From the NCBI GenBank assembly GCA_023512835.1, contig CM042092.1:12538498-12602497 (forward strand): 64,000 nt of DNA, read 5' to 3'. The number at the start of each line of letters is the position of its first letter. Within the stretch, counting starts at the first letter, position 1. Position numbers and translations under genes: made by a program. The notes beneath the pieces were generated by a model. That model was not told the origin of the DNA. It saw nothing but the letters and a program-made list of their open reading frames with translations, and made no database searches. The DNA is from Taxillus chinensis (Eukaryota; Streptophyta; Magnoliopsida; Santalales; Loranthaceae). Of this stretch, positions 1 through 13,230 are shown one piece after another.

Positions 1-806
1 CATCAATTATAGCCATTCATGTATGCTTATCAACATGAGCGAGAAAAATGCAGGGAAAGTGACAAAAGACAACCGGGTTATCACATTTGAATAATGTGAA
101 TGTCAATTTCCTTCTTCAGTAACCATGTTGTTGAGCTGAGAAGCTAATATAATAGGAAATAACAATTTCCTTACTAATAAATATTTTTACTGAAAATTTC
201 TATACATAAGTCCGCTCTCAGGTTTAGCCATTTAGGCTTACTGTGTGGTTCAAGACCACAAAATTCCTCTTACAACAAGATTCAACATAAAGAAATAATC
301 CTTTTGACTCACTCTCAAGGAACCAAGGTAGAAAGGGTTGAAGTCATTAATCAACAATCAAGATCCTAACATAGAAAGCTTTTTCAGAGGCCACGACAAA
401 CTTAAGAATAATCAAATCTACAAAATCCTAAATAATACTTTTGTAAAATAAAAATAAGTATACTTTTGAAGATATTGAGCTGATATTTTAACATAATAAA
501 CATATGATAATTAAAAGTATCATACATTAGTATGGTATCAGAATATCTTGTTCTATATCAATGGACAAGCTACCAACAACTGATCAATTTTAATAATTGA
601 CGTGTTTCCAATCTAAATAGCTAGTGCAATTGTGTTTCATATCATGTGTATTCTGGGGAACAGCCAATTATTTTCAAAGCTAAGTTTCCAATTGTGTTAT
701 GATTTATGGAAGTTATCCATTGTTTAGATGATCCAACAAAAGGAAGACACAACTGGTGAGATAACGCGGCTAAAGAAAGAAAGGCATTCACTTGGATAAA
801 AGGTAC
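1..806. other. Intronic / unassigned AT-rich DNA at left edge
   Basis: This stretch follows the splice donor at the end of the second F-box exon on the minus strand. I looked for the F-box motif exon (a LP..VL..IFSFL-type sequence) on the minus strand and did not find it. The stretch is therefore most likely intron 2 of the F-box gene, with the remaining exons beyond the left edge. No other gene or repeat recognised. Confidence 0.4.
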
Positions 807-2381
807 CTCCTTCTTCCCGTTGGAATTTACAGCGTCTCTTGTAAGCAACCATTGCATGCTTAAACTCTGCGATAACCTGAGCTTTTTTCTGCTTTGGCAG
901 GGCAACTTCTGCACACTGGCGGAGGTGATTAACGGCTGAAGTTGCACTCTGAGTCCGCATTCTACTTTTTAAAATCACCATAACAAAGAAAATTAAAATT
1001 TTGTAAAAAGAAAAGGAACGGGTATGAGCATTTTGGATCCATAAACTCAGGCCAAGCAAATGGGTGCATCCCAAATAACACCAGAAACAGGACCTAATAG
1101 ATTACCTAAGTTATGAACAACACCTTCATTCTATTATAACCAGGTGGCCCAGAAGCCAAGCAAAATGGCTGAACTTGCACCTCGTGTCCACAATTTTTTT
1201 TTTTCAAAATTTCCACACCAAAATACCAAATAAATAAAGTTTTGCAAATTAAACAAGAATAGATATGATCATTTTGGATTGATCAGATTCGGGACTAGCA
1301 CATAGGACAATCATAGATGACCTGAGATGGAAAATAGAGTTATAAGCAAAGTTTATTCTATTTTAACTGGGTATCCTAAAAGCAAATTGATCAAAATTGT
1401 GGATGTTAGCACTAGATCATTTATTTCAAAAACGATGGTACAAATCAAATTTAGTTGATCAAATCACAATTACAAAGTGGACACTAGAGATCAGAAGGTA
1501 AGCAAAGTAGAGTGAAATGATGTTTTCACCAATTCATCAAACTTTTGGAAGCAAGTTCTGATGACTGAAAACAGTAGCTCTTAGATTTACTTCATAATCA
1601 CATCAGTTCTACCTAAAAGAACAATACTAAATCAAAAAATAAAGATCAAAACATAGTTATGAAATGAGAATACAAATTCACACAAGAACAACACAAGGAA
1701 CGAAAATCACGGAAATTGAAAATTAGCGCTTAGATTCACTTCAAAATCACATAATTTATTATCAAAACTAAAGTACCTAATCAAAAATTAAAGATTGAAA
1801 TAAAATTACAAAGTAGGGATTAACATTCACACAAGAACAACATAATAAGGAATGAAACCATTGACATTGACAATTAGCTCTTAGATTCACTTCATAATCA
1901 CATTATTTATTCTCACAACTGCAGTACCAAAAAAAAAAATAAAGATCGAAACAAAATTACAAAGTCGGTATACAAATTCACAGAAGAACACATCAGGGAC
2001 TGAAATCATCGACATTAAAATTTATCTAATAGATTCACTTCATAATCACATCATTTATCCTCAACACTACAGTATTGAATAAAAAATCAAAAATCAAAAC
2101 AAGAATCACGAAATGGGTATTCAAATTCACATAAGATCAGCGCAATAGGAAATGAAATAATCGAATTTGAAAAAGGGAAACTATAGGACGACTCACTCGG
2201 GAAGGAGGCGGAAGGCGGAGAGGGTGTCTTGGAAGAGAAGGGATTGGAGATTCTTGGGGAGTTTGGAGTAAGCGTGCTTGAGAATGAAGCCTAGCTCCGT
2301 GCAGCCTAATGGGTATTGGTGGGCTCGAGGCAGAGACTCACTCAGCCCAAGCTTGAGGTACCTCTGTAAGGGATCAGACAT
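807..2381 (-). CDS. F-box protein, At5g52880-like (5' part, gene runs off the window)
   Basis: Two exons are visible: 2381-2197, starting at the ATG that gives MSDPLQRYLKLGL, and 961-807. They join in frame (GA|A) across a GTGAGT donor and a TAG acceptor to give about 113 residues ending KRRCKFQREEG before another donor, GTACCT. Visible signatures are LPKNLQSLLFQDTLSAFRLLPE-type text, an ALPKQKK stretch and EFKHAMVAYKRR. From memory these match the N-terminal region of the Arabidopsis F-box protein At5g52880. The F-box motif itself should lie in a later exon outside the window, so the call rests on N-terminal similarity and on the next gene being the At5g52882 homologue, as in Arabidopsis. 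Proteins of this class are expected to act as substrate adaptors of SCF ubiquitin ligases; this one's target is unknown. An in-frame upstream extension of exon 1 (to about 2525) has no clear ATG and was not used. Confidence 0.6.
1450..2170. repeat. Tandem ~150-bp repeat, about 4 units, in F-box intron 1
   Basis: The phrase TTAGATTCACTTCATAATCA recurs with small changes at 1581, 1730, 1881 and 2029, giving spacings of 149, 151 and 148 bases. The sequence between the phrases also repeats: CACAAGAACAACACA-like, AAAGATC-AAAC and GGAATGAAAT-like blocks in the same order. The array fills most of the intron between the two visible F-box exons. The units are diverged, so it is not a very recent expansion. 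Confidence 0.8.
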
Positions 2382-4554
2382 GTCTCGGTGTTTGGGGTAA
2401 ATATTTGAAAATTCAAAATTAGGGCTCTTCAGGACCCATATAAAATTTGTTTCTGAATCACTGCCACTGGAACGCGGTTTGTTTGCCTCGCGGGAGTTGC
2501 CTCTGACGTTTGGCTCCACGTGCATCGCACTTTATCCAGGGAGGAAACCGTACTCGCACGACGTCGTTTCAAATAGGGTATGAATAAAAAATTAAAACAA
2601 AAGAGAAAAAAAAAATTATTTGACACATCCAACTCACCTAATATTTATTTAGTTTACATAAAAAAACTTATTTTTATCTGTTTAAAGCAAACACATTGTA
2701 TTCAGCTTTTAACTTTATATTTTATTTAAATAATATTTTTTATTATTTAAATATTAAGTTGATTCCACTCATTTAAAATAATTAATTAGAAGACACATAT
2801 TTAATAAATTTTTTATTAATATTTTCATTTACAGTGCTATAATAGGTAATTAAATTTAACTATACTATTTGCACTAAATAATTTATAATGAAACTAATGA
2901 AAGAATTTTTTGTGTTTAACTCAATAATTTAGCCAAAAAAACTCAATTTCTACCCCATAAATGTGTACCACATTAGCCAACTATGTTGCCATGAGCATTT
3001 ATTGGTCTGGTATGTGTCATCAAGAAAACATAACTGCTGTGACATAAGCACTTACACAAACATAAATGTGGCATTTCGTGACTGGATCATAAAAATGTTT
3101 ATATCATACATGCATTACAACTCTTTTCATAAAATTTGACCTAATAATATTGTTTCAGGATTTTAGATTTGCAAACTATTATTTAATAAGTAATGTTATG
3201 GACCATTAAATATTAGAGTTGCGTAATCATAACATATGATCATATTATTAGAAAGTAGGGAAAAAAATACGAATAAATTAGGGTTATCCATATTAGTCAT
3301 GATTTTATAATGTATTAAAACCGTTGCATATATCATTTCTCTTATTTAATATGTTCCGAAGTTTTAAGAAATTAAAAATATAAGGTGAGGAAATTTCAAT
3401 TATTTTACCACCTGAAACTAAGGCATTTTTACTAATGATCTCATAATATTATTGTCCGGACTAAATATGTTTATATACTATTAAAAGAAGATTTGTGGTG
3501 TACTACTTGTAATTTAGATTAATTTAGATTGTTAAATTTATTTTTAAAGGTTTAAATTATACTTTTATTAGGAAAGTATAATTAAATAAAAATTAAATTT
3601 AAACCATTAAAAATAAATCTAACCGCCCACACATTAAATATTGCACCCCAAAAAATACTTTCAGAATTACATATATACGAATCCATTAAAAGACATGCCG
3701 TTGTTTGAACACTTGATTGTTTAAAACAGTTGTATATAAACAAAACCGAGTTTCCCAAACGTCCACCAGGTTGGATCATTTTTCTGAATTTAATTCCTCT
3801 ACACTGTGGATGATAAATGTTCACCGATATTGGCAAATCTGCTCGGTCGGTTTCCCAAGCCCTCAAAACAAATTATAATAAATCTGTTTCCTAAACTCTC
3901 AAAAACAAATTATAATGATTTTAATTAGGATTTACTACACCATTTGGAGCTTAAACGAGAAGTCATTCTAGTTATCATTCATATACTATTAGCACTTTCT
4001 ACGTCTTAATTTTTCAATCATACATCATTTAAATTAAAAGTTGAATATTGTTGAAGAGACAATACAATCCTTGATCTTGAGGCCTATTATGTGCAAGGAA
4101 GAAGGACAACAAGACTGAAAAATAGGAATAAATTTTACACGTATCCATCCAAGGCACAAAACGGTCTCTAATGGCTCATACTTTTATAGTGGCACTCTGT
4201 GAGTCTGTTCAACAAATTGAATACAGATTTCCTACTTTCTTACATCCCAAATGAGACCTCCCAACTTCTCCTAGCACGGCATTCGACACATACAGGAAGA
4301 GGACCCTGCCTCATGAAATACCCGGACAGCCTGGCTCAAGCACAAACATACAAGCCAAACAAAGCAATGCAAACTCACATCAACGTCCAATTCCCAGATC
4401 TAATGCGTGTTTCTCAGACTTCCTGTGGTGGGTAAGGCCACCTGGTGCATCCTACTGTTTCCGCATTGCACACCCCCTGAACCGTTCGGCTTTGTGGTCT
4501 CCTCCAGAACTTGATTTTTGCTTGCAATCAACATGTCTCCCTCCTTGGGTCAAT
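2382..4554. other. Intergenic, F-box promoter side / AAA ATPase 3' side
   Basis: Short AT-rich spacer between two minus-strand genes. It must hold the F-box promoter near 2400-2600 and the 3' UTR of the AAA ATPase near 4200-4554. I see no additional gene, RNA or clear mobile element. Short reading frames here lack family signatures. Confidence 0.5.
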
Positions 4555-7500
4555 CTAGAGGAAGTACGTTAGCTGTTGCTTTTTCCTCGTACCTCCTTCG
4601 CCATACAAGTCATTCCACTGCTTTAGCTCACCCATGATGGACCCCTCCGAAGCAAAACTAGCAGCAACCTGCGTTATGTTTTTGTATTCCCACAGTTTTC
4701 AGACGGAGAAGTTATAAGAGACCTTGGCGGATTAACTGTAGCCACTTTATACGTACATAATTATAACCTGCACTAATCTTCCTACATCTTGGCGGTACTA
4801 CAAGATTTTAACAAAACAAACATCCATTTTATAGCATTTAGGTGGCATTCGGTGCATATATGTGAAAGAAGTGTGCATACTGCATGTTATATTCATAGCT
4901 TAAATAACTTTGGAAATGAAATAAATTTCAGGTATAACTGGGCATATGCCAATGCATTAAGATATTAAGTTCAATGTACTCAAACTACGTATCGATTTCA
5001 GAATGCTATGCAGAACCAAGGAGATCAATGTACCAAAAAGAAAAGAAAAGAAAAAGGTTCACTGTACTAAAACAGAAACAAATAGATAATTGAAATTTTA
5101 TGTTTCTGGAAATGGATGTTCTCCCTAGCTTTTAAGGATTTTTTCATGATGAACTTATGATTTACTCGACATGTAACTTTTTTTTAAGTAATATTAAGGT
5201 CAGACTACCTGTTTTTTCGCTTGCCTCATGTCTTCCATGCTCAGTGGCCTCAAAGTAATCGTCGTTTCCTTCTCATTTTCTTCTTTTGCATCTGAAGTGC
5301 CTTCCAAGCTCTCTCCCTCTCCCTGTTCAGCTTTCTGCTTTTTTTCCTGCAAAGCAATTGTTTGGATTCAAAATAAACTTTAAATAGAAAAGATACCATT
5401 TCAGGGTGAAATAATAAGGAATTATAACTAAATATTGGAGAAGCTTAAAATATAACCACTCACCTTGTCCTTTTTCCTCTCTTGCTGTATTAGCTCCCTC
5501 ACCGGACGATAAGCAGCCGTTACGCAGAGGTTCTGTTTTAAGAAGCAAATGCTGAGACTCCATCACAGCCAATAATAAATCAATTCACTGAAGTCATTCA
5601 TAAGATTACTGACCTTAAGATCACTTCCACTAAAACCTTCTGTAATGGAAGCAAGCTCTTTGTAGTCCAAATCTTGAACCTTTTCTTTTGCCAAAAGGGT
5701 TTTCAAGATCATCTCCCTGTTCTCCACGGAAGGCAGGCCAACCATAATTCTGTTGATCAAAGAAATATTTAGACTAGAAACCTTAAAAAGGAAAAAATAA
5801 TTTGTATCAGCAGACACGACATAAATGGATATCACATGGGAAAAAAATCAGTAGAGTCTAATGATCATACTCAGTAGAGTCTAATGATCATACCTGCGCT
5901 CAAACCGCCTAATAATTGCTTCATCAAGGTCAAATGGTCGGTTGGTCGCTGCAAGAACAAGAATCTTTTCGGTGGGTTTCGTCAGGAGTCCATCCCAGTG
6001 TGCCATGAACTCATTCTTAATCTTCCTCATAGCTTCATGCTCTCCTACTCTAGTCCGTTGCCCAAGCATGCTATCCACTTCATCCACAAAAATAATGGTT
6101 GGGGAGACCTTTGCTGCAAGTGTGAACAGAGCTCGAACATTTTTCTCATCCTCCCCAAACCATTTTGAAGTAATGGTAGACATTGAGACATTGATGAAGC
6201 TTGCTTTGGCCTCATTAGCAATTGCCTTTGCTAGCATCGTTTTTCCAGTACCTGGAGGCCCAAAGAGCAATATGCCCCTGCATGGCTTAAGAAGCCCGCC
6301 ATTGAAGAGGTCTGGCCTTCTAAGAGGAAGCATGACTAGTTCCTGAAGTGACTCCTTGGTCTCATCCAAAGCACCTATGTCTGCAAAAGTAACTCCAATC
6401 TTACTTGCAGGTATAACCTCAGGCCTAATCCGCTTCTCGAACTCATTGTCAGGAGGAATATCCTGGGTAGAAAGAATTATATTTGCTTAGCACATAAGAA
6501 TTGAGATACTTGCAGAAAGCAGAATTTTCACAGCCATAGACATTGGCAGGGGTCATCTTGAATGGATAAGGACATGGATTTACCAATGGCTTTGTTGGAG
6601 GTGGGACCAATTTCTCTGTCTCGCCCTTTTTCCCAGGTGCTGACGTTTCAGACTTGGAATCGGGCTTTGCAGCAGCAGCCTCTTCCCCACAAGTTCCCTA
6701 AAATTGAAGAGAGATTATAGTCATTATAGTTCTACCATACCCAACTTTTAAAAGGAAGCAGGGATGTCAGAAAAACCTTGGATGATTCAGAACTAGTCTC
6801 CAGTTTCATTGTATCTTTTCCACTCTTTTTACCTTCATGAAATATGCTCAGTCCATGGGATAAACTGTTCCAAGGCCATAGGTAGCATTGAGTACTTGGA
6901 GATATTCAGAGAAAAGCAAGGGACTGGGAAAAATATTATGGTACCTACAGTAGCACAAGCACTGGTACCAACCTCTTGGATGATATGACAAGCTTTCCAT
7001 TTCGGTAATCAGGATCCTTGGTATTCATTAAGTGATATGATATTGCCGACATGATGATCTCCTCTATGTAATTACTAATAACCATAGTATCTGCTTGGCA
7101 GATAGAGCCAAGATCGTCACATTCTAAGTCGTTTGCAGCAAGTACTTCGGTGATGTGGTTCTTGTTGTCCTGAAACCGAATCATCTTCATGTCTTCTTCT
7201 AGTTTGGACTTCCAGCTATTATTCTCATCTTCTGGTGGCTTGATTTCAATGGTGTATGGGAATATGAACGAGATTCTCTCATCTACTTCTTCGTGATCGT
7301 TTTCAAGGTCCAGCAATATACGTGAACCAAGTATGAGCACGGGCCCAGAAAGTTTCTTCAACATTTTATGGAACAAGTTGTATAGACTTTGGGATTGATG
7401 AAGGAGCCTCTCAACATCCCTAATGTAAAGAATTATAGAACATTTTTCTGAAATGGAGACCAGGACCTGCAGATAAAATAGAAGTTATAATTAGTTACTA

Positions 7501-10280
7501 CTTTAATCATTAAAAAGAAAAGAATTCATGATTGCAAATAGGGACTCACATAACCAACAAGTGGCAAAACAAAAATGGAATACCTTGTAAAGTGACCGCA
7601 AAAGTGCTTTTTCATCAAAACACCAGCTGCTTGCTCGCTTGAGAGGAGCTAAAAAGCCAAAGGAGAGCTAGTAAGAACAGTAAGTAATCTCCTATCGGTT
7701 TAAGAATAATAAGATTAAAAATGTTAACCATAAACATTCCCGCTAGAATCAAAATGTGAGTCATAAAACATAACATTCTAAGCAGGTAATGGATGTTTAT
7801 ATTGCTAAATGGAGCAAAGTGAAACATTCCTTTCCAAATCCAGATTTTATTTAGAATAAATTCAGTAAGGAAACCTGAATTTGGAGATTTGAATTGGGAA
7901 CTGATGTCACTTATATCTGTTGAAACAGAAGCATTTCTACGAAGGGTTGAAGAATTATTAGCACCTTCCATACCCCTGCAAATTTGTGGTGGTAAAACAA
8001 ATTAACATATAAATAGCAGAACCTTTGTCTCTATATTTAATGCCAAAAGCAAAAATTGATCTATCAAACTAGTCTTTACAAGCAATTAAATCCAACTTGT
8101 GTCAGAACTCAATGAAACTGATGACTTATCCACAATACCTTGATGGGATATCCAACCCACTGTTTTCCCTGCGAAATATGCCTGTAAAGAAAAATGCAGT
8201 CAGTCAGGCATATACTTATTTCCATTACTGTTGCGAATAACTTTAATTACAAAAAAAAAAAAAAAAGGTTATACTATGCACACCTCTGGTTTCTTCCCTT
8301 TGAGGCAGAATAGAAAAGGAGCCAAACAAACTGGACACTCGCTCCAGTGCAACCTCGGATACAGACCTGTTGAGCGACTGCAGTGAAAGCATCTGGGTTG
8401 GAAAATATTTCACTTGAAGCAAGACACTCAGCAATTGTCTTTCTCGCAGTTAAATAACAGAAATTAACACAAGATATGCAAGGGAGAAGGTGCTTGGATA
8501 ATTATGAACCTAAACAACTGCCCCATCTATTACATTGAAGGCCATAATTAAATTTTTGGGTCAGAAGTACAGTTATAATCCAATTAAGTTAGAGGAGTCA
8601 AAGAAAGCTTACAGGTTCCTTTTTTGCGCATCCATATTTGTTTTGCATCTGTTGAAAAGAAATAAATGCAAATACTTTATGAATCATAGACTAATCAGAA
8701 GTAGCCTAAAAATAAAAAATAAAAAAATTGACACGCTGCAAACGGTCACCTTTAATGAAAAGTTGGTGATATCTAATAGCAGCAACTTTGCATCAAAGTA
8801 ATGCGCTAATGCCCTTGCAAGTGCTTGCTGGTAAAGTTCTTCAAGAGATCAAAAGCAATGAATTTAAATCAGTTACCACAAGTGACTAATTTACAGGCAC
8901 TAATGGTGGCGCAGGAAATTTTAAAATTCAATGAAACATACCAGCAGGTCCCGAAAGCAAAATTGCCCTATTTGCAGGTGAAAGGTTGCGAGTATATTTG
9001 GAAACGTCAGCGTGGTTCAAATGAACATATGCAGCATTTGTTAATAACAGCCGTGTCCGCTCACTGAAATTTTCATTTATGAAACTTATCAGAACATGAC
9101 GCATTTGGATATTTTACACCATGCATTCTTCGTGCAGATGAGCAATTCTATTTCGCACGGAGATTAATATTTCACTGAACCAACACTGAGGAATTTCTGA
9201 AAGGTTTTGCCATCATCAATCAGCTACTATCCACATCATAGTAAAACCTACTATAAGAAAGGTAGCTTATTTCAAGAGAACCTGTAAAAACCGTTATTGA
9301 CAATAACACTGCTGTTTCAAACTTCCAAGACAAAATTTTCAGTTGTCTGTACTTTAGGAGTCGTCTTTTCTTTTCTTATTCTTCTATCAGGGAACAATAG
9401 TGGACATCTTTATCTTGTGTTACATGCACAAAAACATAAAGCAGTGAAGGGCCACATATTCAGAAAACAAATCAACACTGAGACCCTAAAACCCCTGTCA
9501 ACACCCAAAACGATCATTCAGCCCTTCTATATATGAATAACAACCTTACTTACTCCCTAAACAGCAATAAATCGAGATTTGGTAACAAAATCAAATAGAA
9601 AAAACTACATATACCTACATACAAGTCATTAATTTTGACACAAAATCAGCAACTGAAATTAACATAAAACTGAGACTAATCTTGGCGCGAGCAGTATCGC
9701 CACAACACAGTCGCCGATAAGTCAGGAAAACAGTTCGATCGCACGACCTAAGGTATTTAACAACTTCAAGCCGGGGCCTTTCGACACATAAAACCGAACA
9801 TTGAGGACCAAAACATTGGTTTCATCGGTTAAAGACTCCATAAAAACAAAAACAAAAACAAAAAACAAAAGAAATTTCTTCCTTGATATTGCAGAGAGCA
9901 AACCATTATATTTTATGCTCCCAGAGATTTCATAAAATATAAAACCTTAATTTTTATGTCCCAAGCGGTCACACTATAAATGTAACAATTACATAATTTC
10001 TTATAAATAAATAAACAACACTTTTATCCAGGAGACCAAAAATAAAAAAGTCATGTTATTTTTACCTGAGGTAATAGGGGAAGTCATCAAACGTGACCCT
10101 GGTCTCCTTCCCATCAAGGACCTGCCGGAGCAGCTCCTGCTCGATCTGCTCGCCGGATAAACCATTCGGAGAGGAATTCCGGCCACCCCATCTGCTCACA
10201 GTATCTCCGGAGGCCAACAGACCCATGCCTACACCAACACCCACGCTCAATGCTGATATGAGAACATGTTTCTGCTCCAT
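4555..10280 (-). CDS. AAA-type ATPase, At5g52882 / DAA1 group (16 exons, 828 aa)
   Basis: Exons (minus strand): 10280-10066, 9063-8942, 8838-8750, 8648-8613, 8377-8284, 8181-8139, 7975-7875, 7648-7584, 7466-6973, 6864-6777, 6697-6584, 6462-5894, 5749-5614, 5532-5464, 5346-5209, 4668-4555. All junctions are GT-AG and sum to 2487 nt, an open frame of 828 codons plus stop, close to the length I recall for At5g52882. Residues ~6-24 are a hydrophobic, Gly/Val-rich N-terminal segment that may anchor the protein in a membrane. Residues ~90-135 carry LLSGPAELYQQALA, a decayed Walker-A-like site typical of this subgroup. The active AAA module has GPPGTGKT at 555-562, Walker B IIFVDE at 610-615, ATNRP sensor 1 near 659 and RRFERR arginine fingers near 672. 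The family is a meiotic-clade/Msp1-spastin type remodeller; the plant group's substrates are poorly known. The start was chosen at MEQKHVL because the frame upstream of it is low-complexity. Confidence 0.93.
5848..5893 (-). repeat. Perfect 23-bp tandem duplication spanning the exon 12 splice donor
   Basis: The 23-bp unit at 5848-5870 is repeated exactly at 5871-5893. On the minus strand each copy begins GTATGATCATTAG. The first copy is the splice donor of exon 12 of the AAA ATPase (context CGCAG|GTATG), and the second copy offers a second GTATG 23 nt downstream in a weaker context (CTGA|GTATG). Confidence 0.9.
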
Positions 10281-10560
10281 ACCGACAGAACCCCAAACAG
10301 AGACACCCAGAAAAACCCACCTCCCAGAAAGACCAAAAAAAAAAAAAGTGCCCAACACGGAGACGAAGAATAAGAAGAAGACACGGGAGGTGGGGGATGA
10401 AGCTCACAATCGAAAAGGGTCCGACGGAATGAGACTGCTAAAGGAAAAAAAAAAAAAACAGAGGATCTGGCAATAAGTGCGAGAAACAGGGAATCGTTTA
10501 TGGGGAATGGAGGAATTATGAATGAATCTCCGAGTGGGACGTAGGACTACTCGTGAGGAC

Positions 10561-10568
10561 TATTTATA
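10561..10568 (-). promoter_or_regulatory. Candidate TATA box of the AAA ATPase gene
   Basis: TATAAATA on the minus strand, about 280 bases upstream of the ATG at 10280. It is the best TATA match in the first 350 bases upstream. The distance implies a 5' UTR of roughly 250 nt. Confidence 0.45.
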
Positions 10569-12990
10569 GAATTATTTGGACTGGCCATGTAAAAATTACA
10601 GGGGTTGTTGGATGGGACGTTTTGGGACAAGTTTTTACTGTGGATAACTCTTGACTTGGTGGTCAAGTTTTGATGTCAACTTTTCCCTCCATGTTGGGTT
10701 GATGTCAAGTTTTAATCCAAACTCACATGTTGCTATCTTTAATTATCACACATACTTTATTATAAAACTATCTTTCCCACAGAGCTGTTTCAAAAAAAAA
10801 TCCCTATGTACCATTATTTCAAAAACAAATAATAATAATAAGGATGAATTTGCTAAACAAATACTTGAATCGAGTACTATTCAAATAATAACTAGAAATT
10901 TATAAACATGTATGTTTTAAAAAATTTAAACTTTGAATGTAAAATTACTATTTGTTATTTAAATAAAACAATGCCAAACTTATCTGTTAACTCTTGTTTT
11001 TTCTTACGTATTCATGTACACTAGAAAAATACGACATTTTGGAAAAACGGATTTTGAATTTTGAAAATACTTTTACTAAAATCGTTTATTCAAATGGTGG
11101 TATATTGAAAATATTTTTGAAGCGGTCATACATGGAGAAAAAGATGTTTGGTGAAGGCATCTCCAACGCATGTGTATCAACTTTTCATGTCTATTTTTAA
11201 AAAGAAAAAAAGAAAAATCATGGCTTCGTCCGTCATGTATATCATTTTTTTTTTTTAAATCTACGCTAATACTTTATTTCTATTCACTATTAACGAAACT
11301 TAAATTAAAATCAAACACAATTTCACATTTCAATTATAGACTAATAAATTGGGAGTGGGAATACTAATGCTATGTTTGGTTTGATTAGATTTTTTTGAAA
11401 ACGTAAAGATTTTAAAAACTGTAAATTCAAGTGAATTTTTATAATTCATAAATAGTTTTAAATTTATTATGTTTATTATTTTTAAAAATAATCATATTTT
11501 TAAAAATAATATCATCTTACCAAATAATCCCTAAAAAATAGTCTTGATTTGAGAATTCAAACTAGGATTGAGAGCATAAATACACGAGACCCAAAGTATT
11601 TTTCATGTGTGTTTTAGTCGGATGTGTCTTTGTCTTCTTAGTATTATTAACTATTGGAAATTTTTTGCAATGTTTAATGAGTTTTGACTCATAAAATAAA
11701 ATTGATATGAGTAATAATATTTATAAGTACATTATTTAGGTAAAATGCACATAAATACTTTCACCGTCATTATATTGATATTAATTTTAAAAAAAATCAT
11801 ACCAAACCAACAATGAAAAATGTATTCATGCACAAAATATATACATAAAATAAATGCAAAATAGATTTTTTCAATCGATTATTAGTCTATAATAATTTTG
11901 GGTTTTTGCTCCTTGCTGATTGGTTTCAAAGGATATTTGTGTTAATTCATGACTAATCTTTTATAAATTAAGGTACATGCCATGTCACATTCAATTTTTA
12001 GTCCGAAATTTAGTAGCATTAATTAAAACATTATACCCTAATTGACTGACTATAGAAAAGACTAATAAAGAAAAGAAAGCAGGTTAAAGATTATATGAAG
12101 TTAGGATTTTGGGTGATTAAATTATTATTTGAAACAAAAGAAAGTTTTTTCACATATATATTGTGAGGGTAATTCAAATATGAATATCATCTCTTGTTGT
12201 TGGATTGGAATAAATAAAAAAATATAAATTTAACGAAAATGAATGTGTCATTGCACGTTTTATCTACATAATACATCTGCATATAATATTACTCTTTAAA
12301 TAATTACAAATACTAATATAAACAGTTAGTATTAGTATTATAAAAAAACTTTATTAAGACATTTGATATAATCTAGTTCAGATGATTTTCCTGTATTAGG
12401 GCAAATTCAATACTATTATTTTTTCATATTCTATTATATATTTTATTTCAATATATGTATTTAAAAAGTAATACACTAAAACTTTACTTTTTATTTTATC
12501 TCTATTATACTTATATATATATATTTATATTCATTCAATCAGCAATGAAATAAAGAGAGAGGAAGAAGTTAATTGATGTGAGGTGAGATTTTTTTTATTT
12601 ATAAATATGTCTTTACTTGTAAAGAGTTACTAGAATAATATTATTATTTGCATTTTACATGGAGTAGTAATATCAGATTTTTTCCTTTTATTTTTTCCTT
12701 GCACACGTAAAGATATAGAGTAAAATATATAGGCTGGCTTTGGAGATGACCATAGTTTCGATCAAATCCACAATTTAAAGAAGATTGTTTGATTTAAGTT
12801 GATTTTGAATTTTAATCATCAATCCAACCATAATTCAACTAATTTTGGCTTTTGGTTATTCGTAAACATCCCAATTGTTCTTGGTCCTCTTATTTTCTGC
12901 CAATCACGTAAGACACAATTAATTAACTGGGGCCTATTCATAAATGCTTTAATAAATACAAATCAAAAGAGGGCTATCAAATCAGTCTAA

Positions 12991-13230
12991 GTGCGTGTTT
13001 AGTTTCAATATAAACCATAGTTTTAGAATATGAAACTTGTTTTTATTTATTTATTTTTGTCTAGTCATGTTTGGGTTGGGATATTTTGATATTTTAAAAC
13101 CAAGTTTTAAATTACAAAATTTGTTTCGTAAATATAGGAGGAGGGCTGCATTTTCTTAAATCACGGTCTTGGTCGCATTAAAATCAAATAAGCCACCATT
13201 TTCATCATGAAAACCAAACACACACTCACG
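12991..13230. mobile_element. MITE-like element, ~240 bp, imperfect terminal inverted repeats
   Basis: The left end GTGCGTGTTTAGTTTCA faces a right end whose reverse complement reads TGTGTGTTTGGTTTTCA. TAA flanks both sides (12988-12990 and 13231-13233), which fits a 3-bp target duplication of the PIF/Harbinger (Tourist) type. There is no coding capacity. The superfamily call is tentative because the ends are only partly matched. Confidence 0.45.

Noticed and set aside
5884..6346. Plus-strand frames of 94 and 134 codons
   Set aside because: Shadows of the AAA-domain exon 12.
11370..11560. Possible MITE starting at a CTATGTTTGGTTTG motif
   Set aside because: No matching right end or target duplication found.
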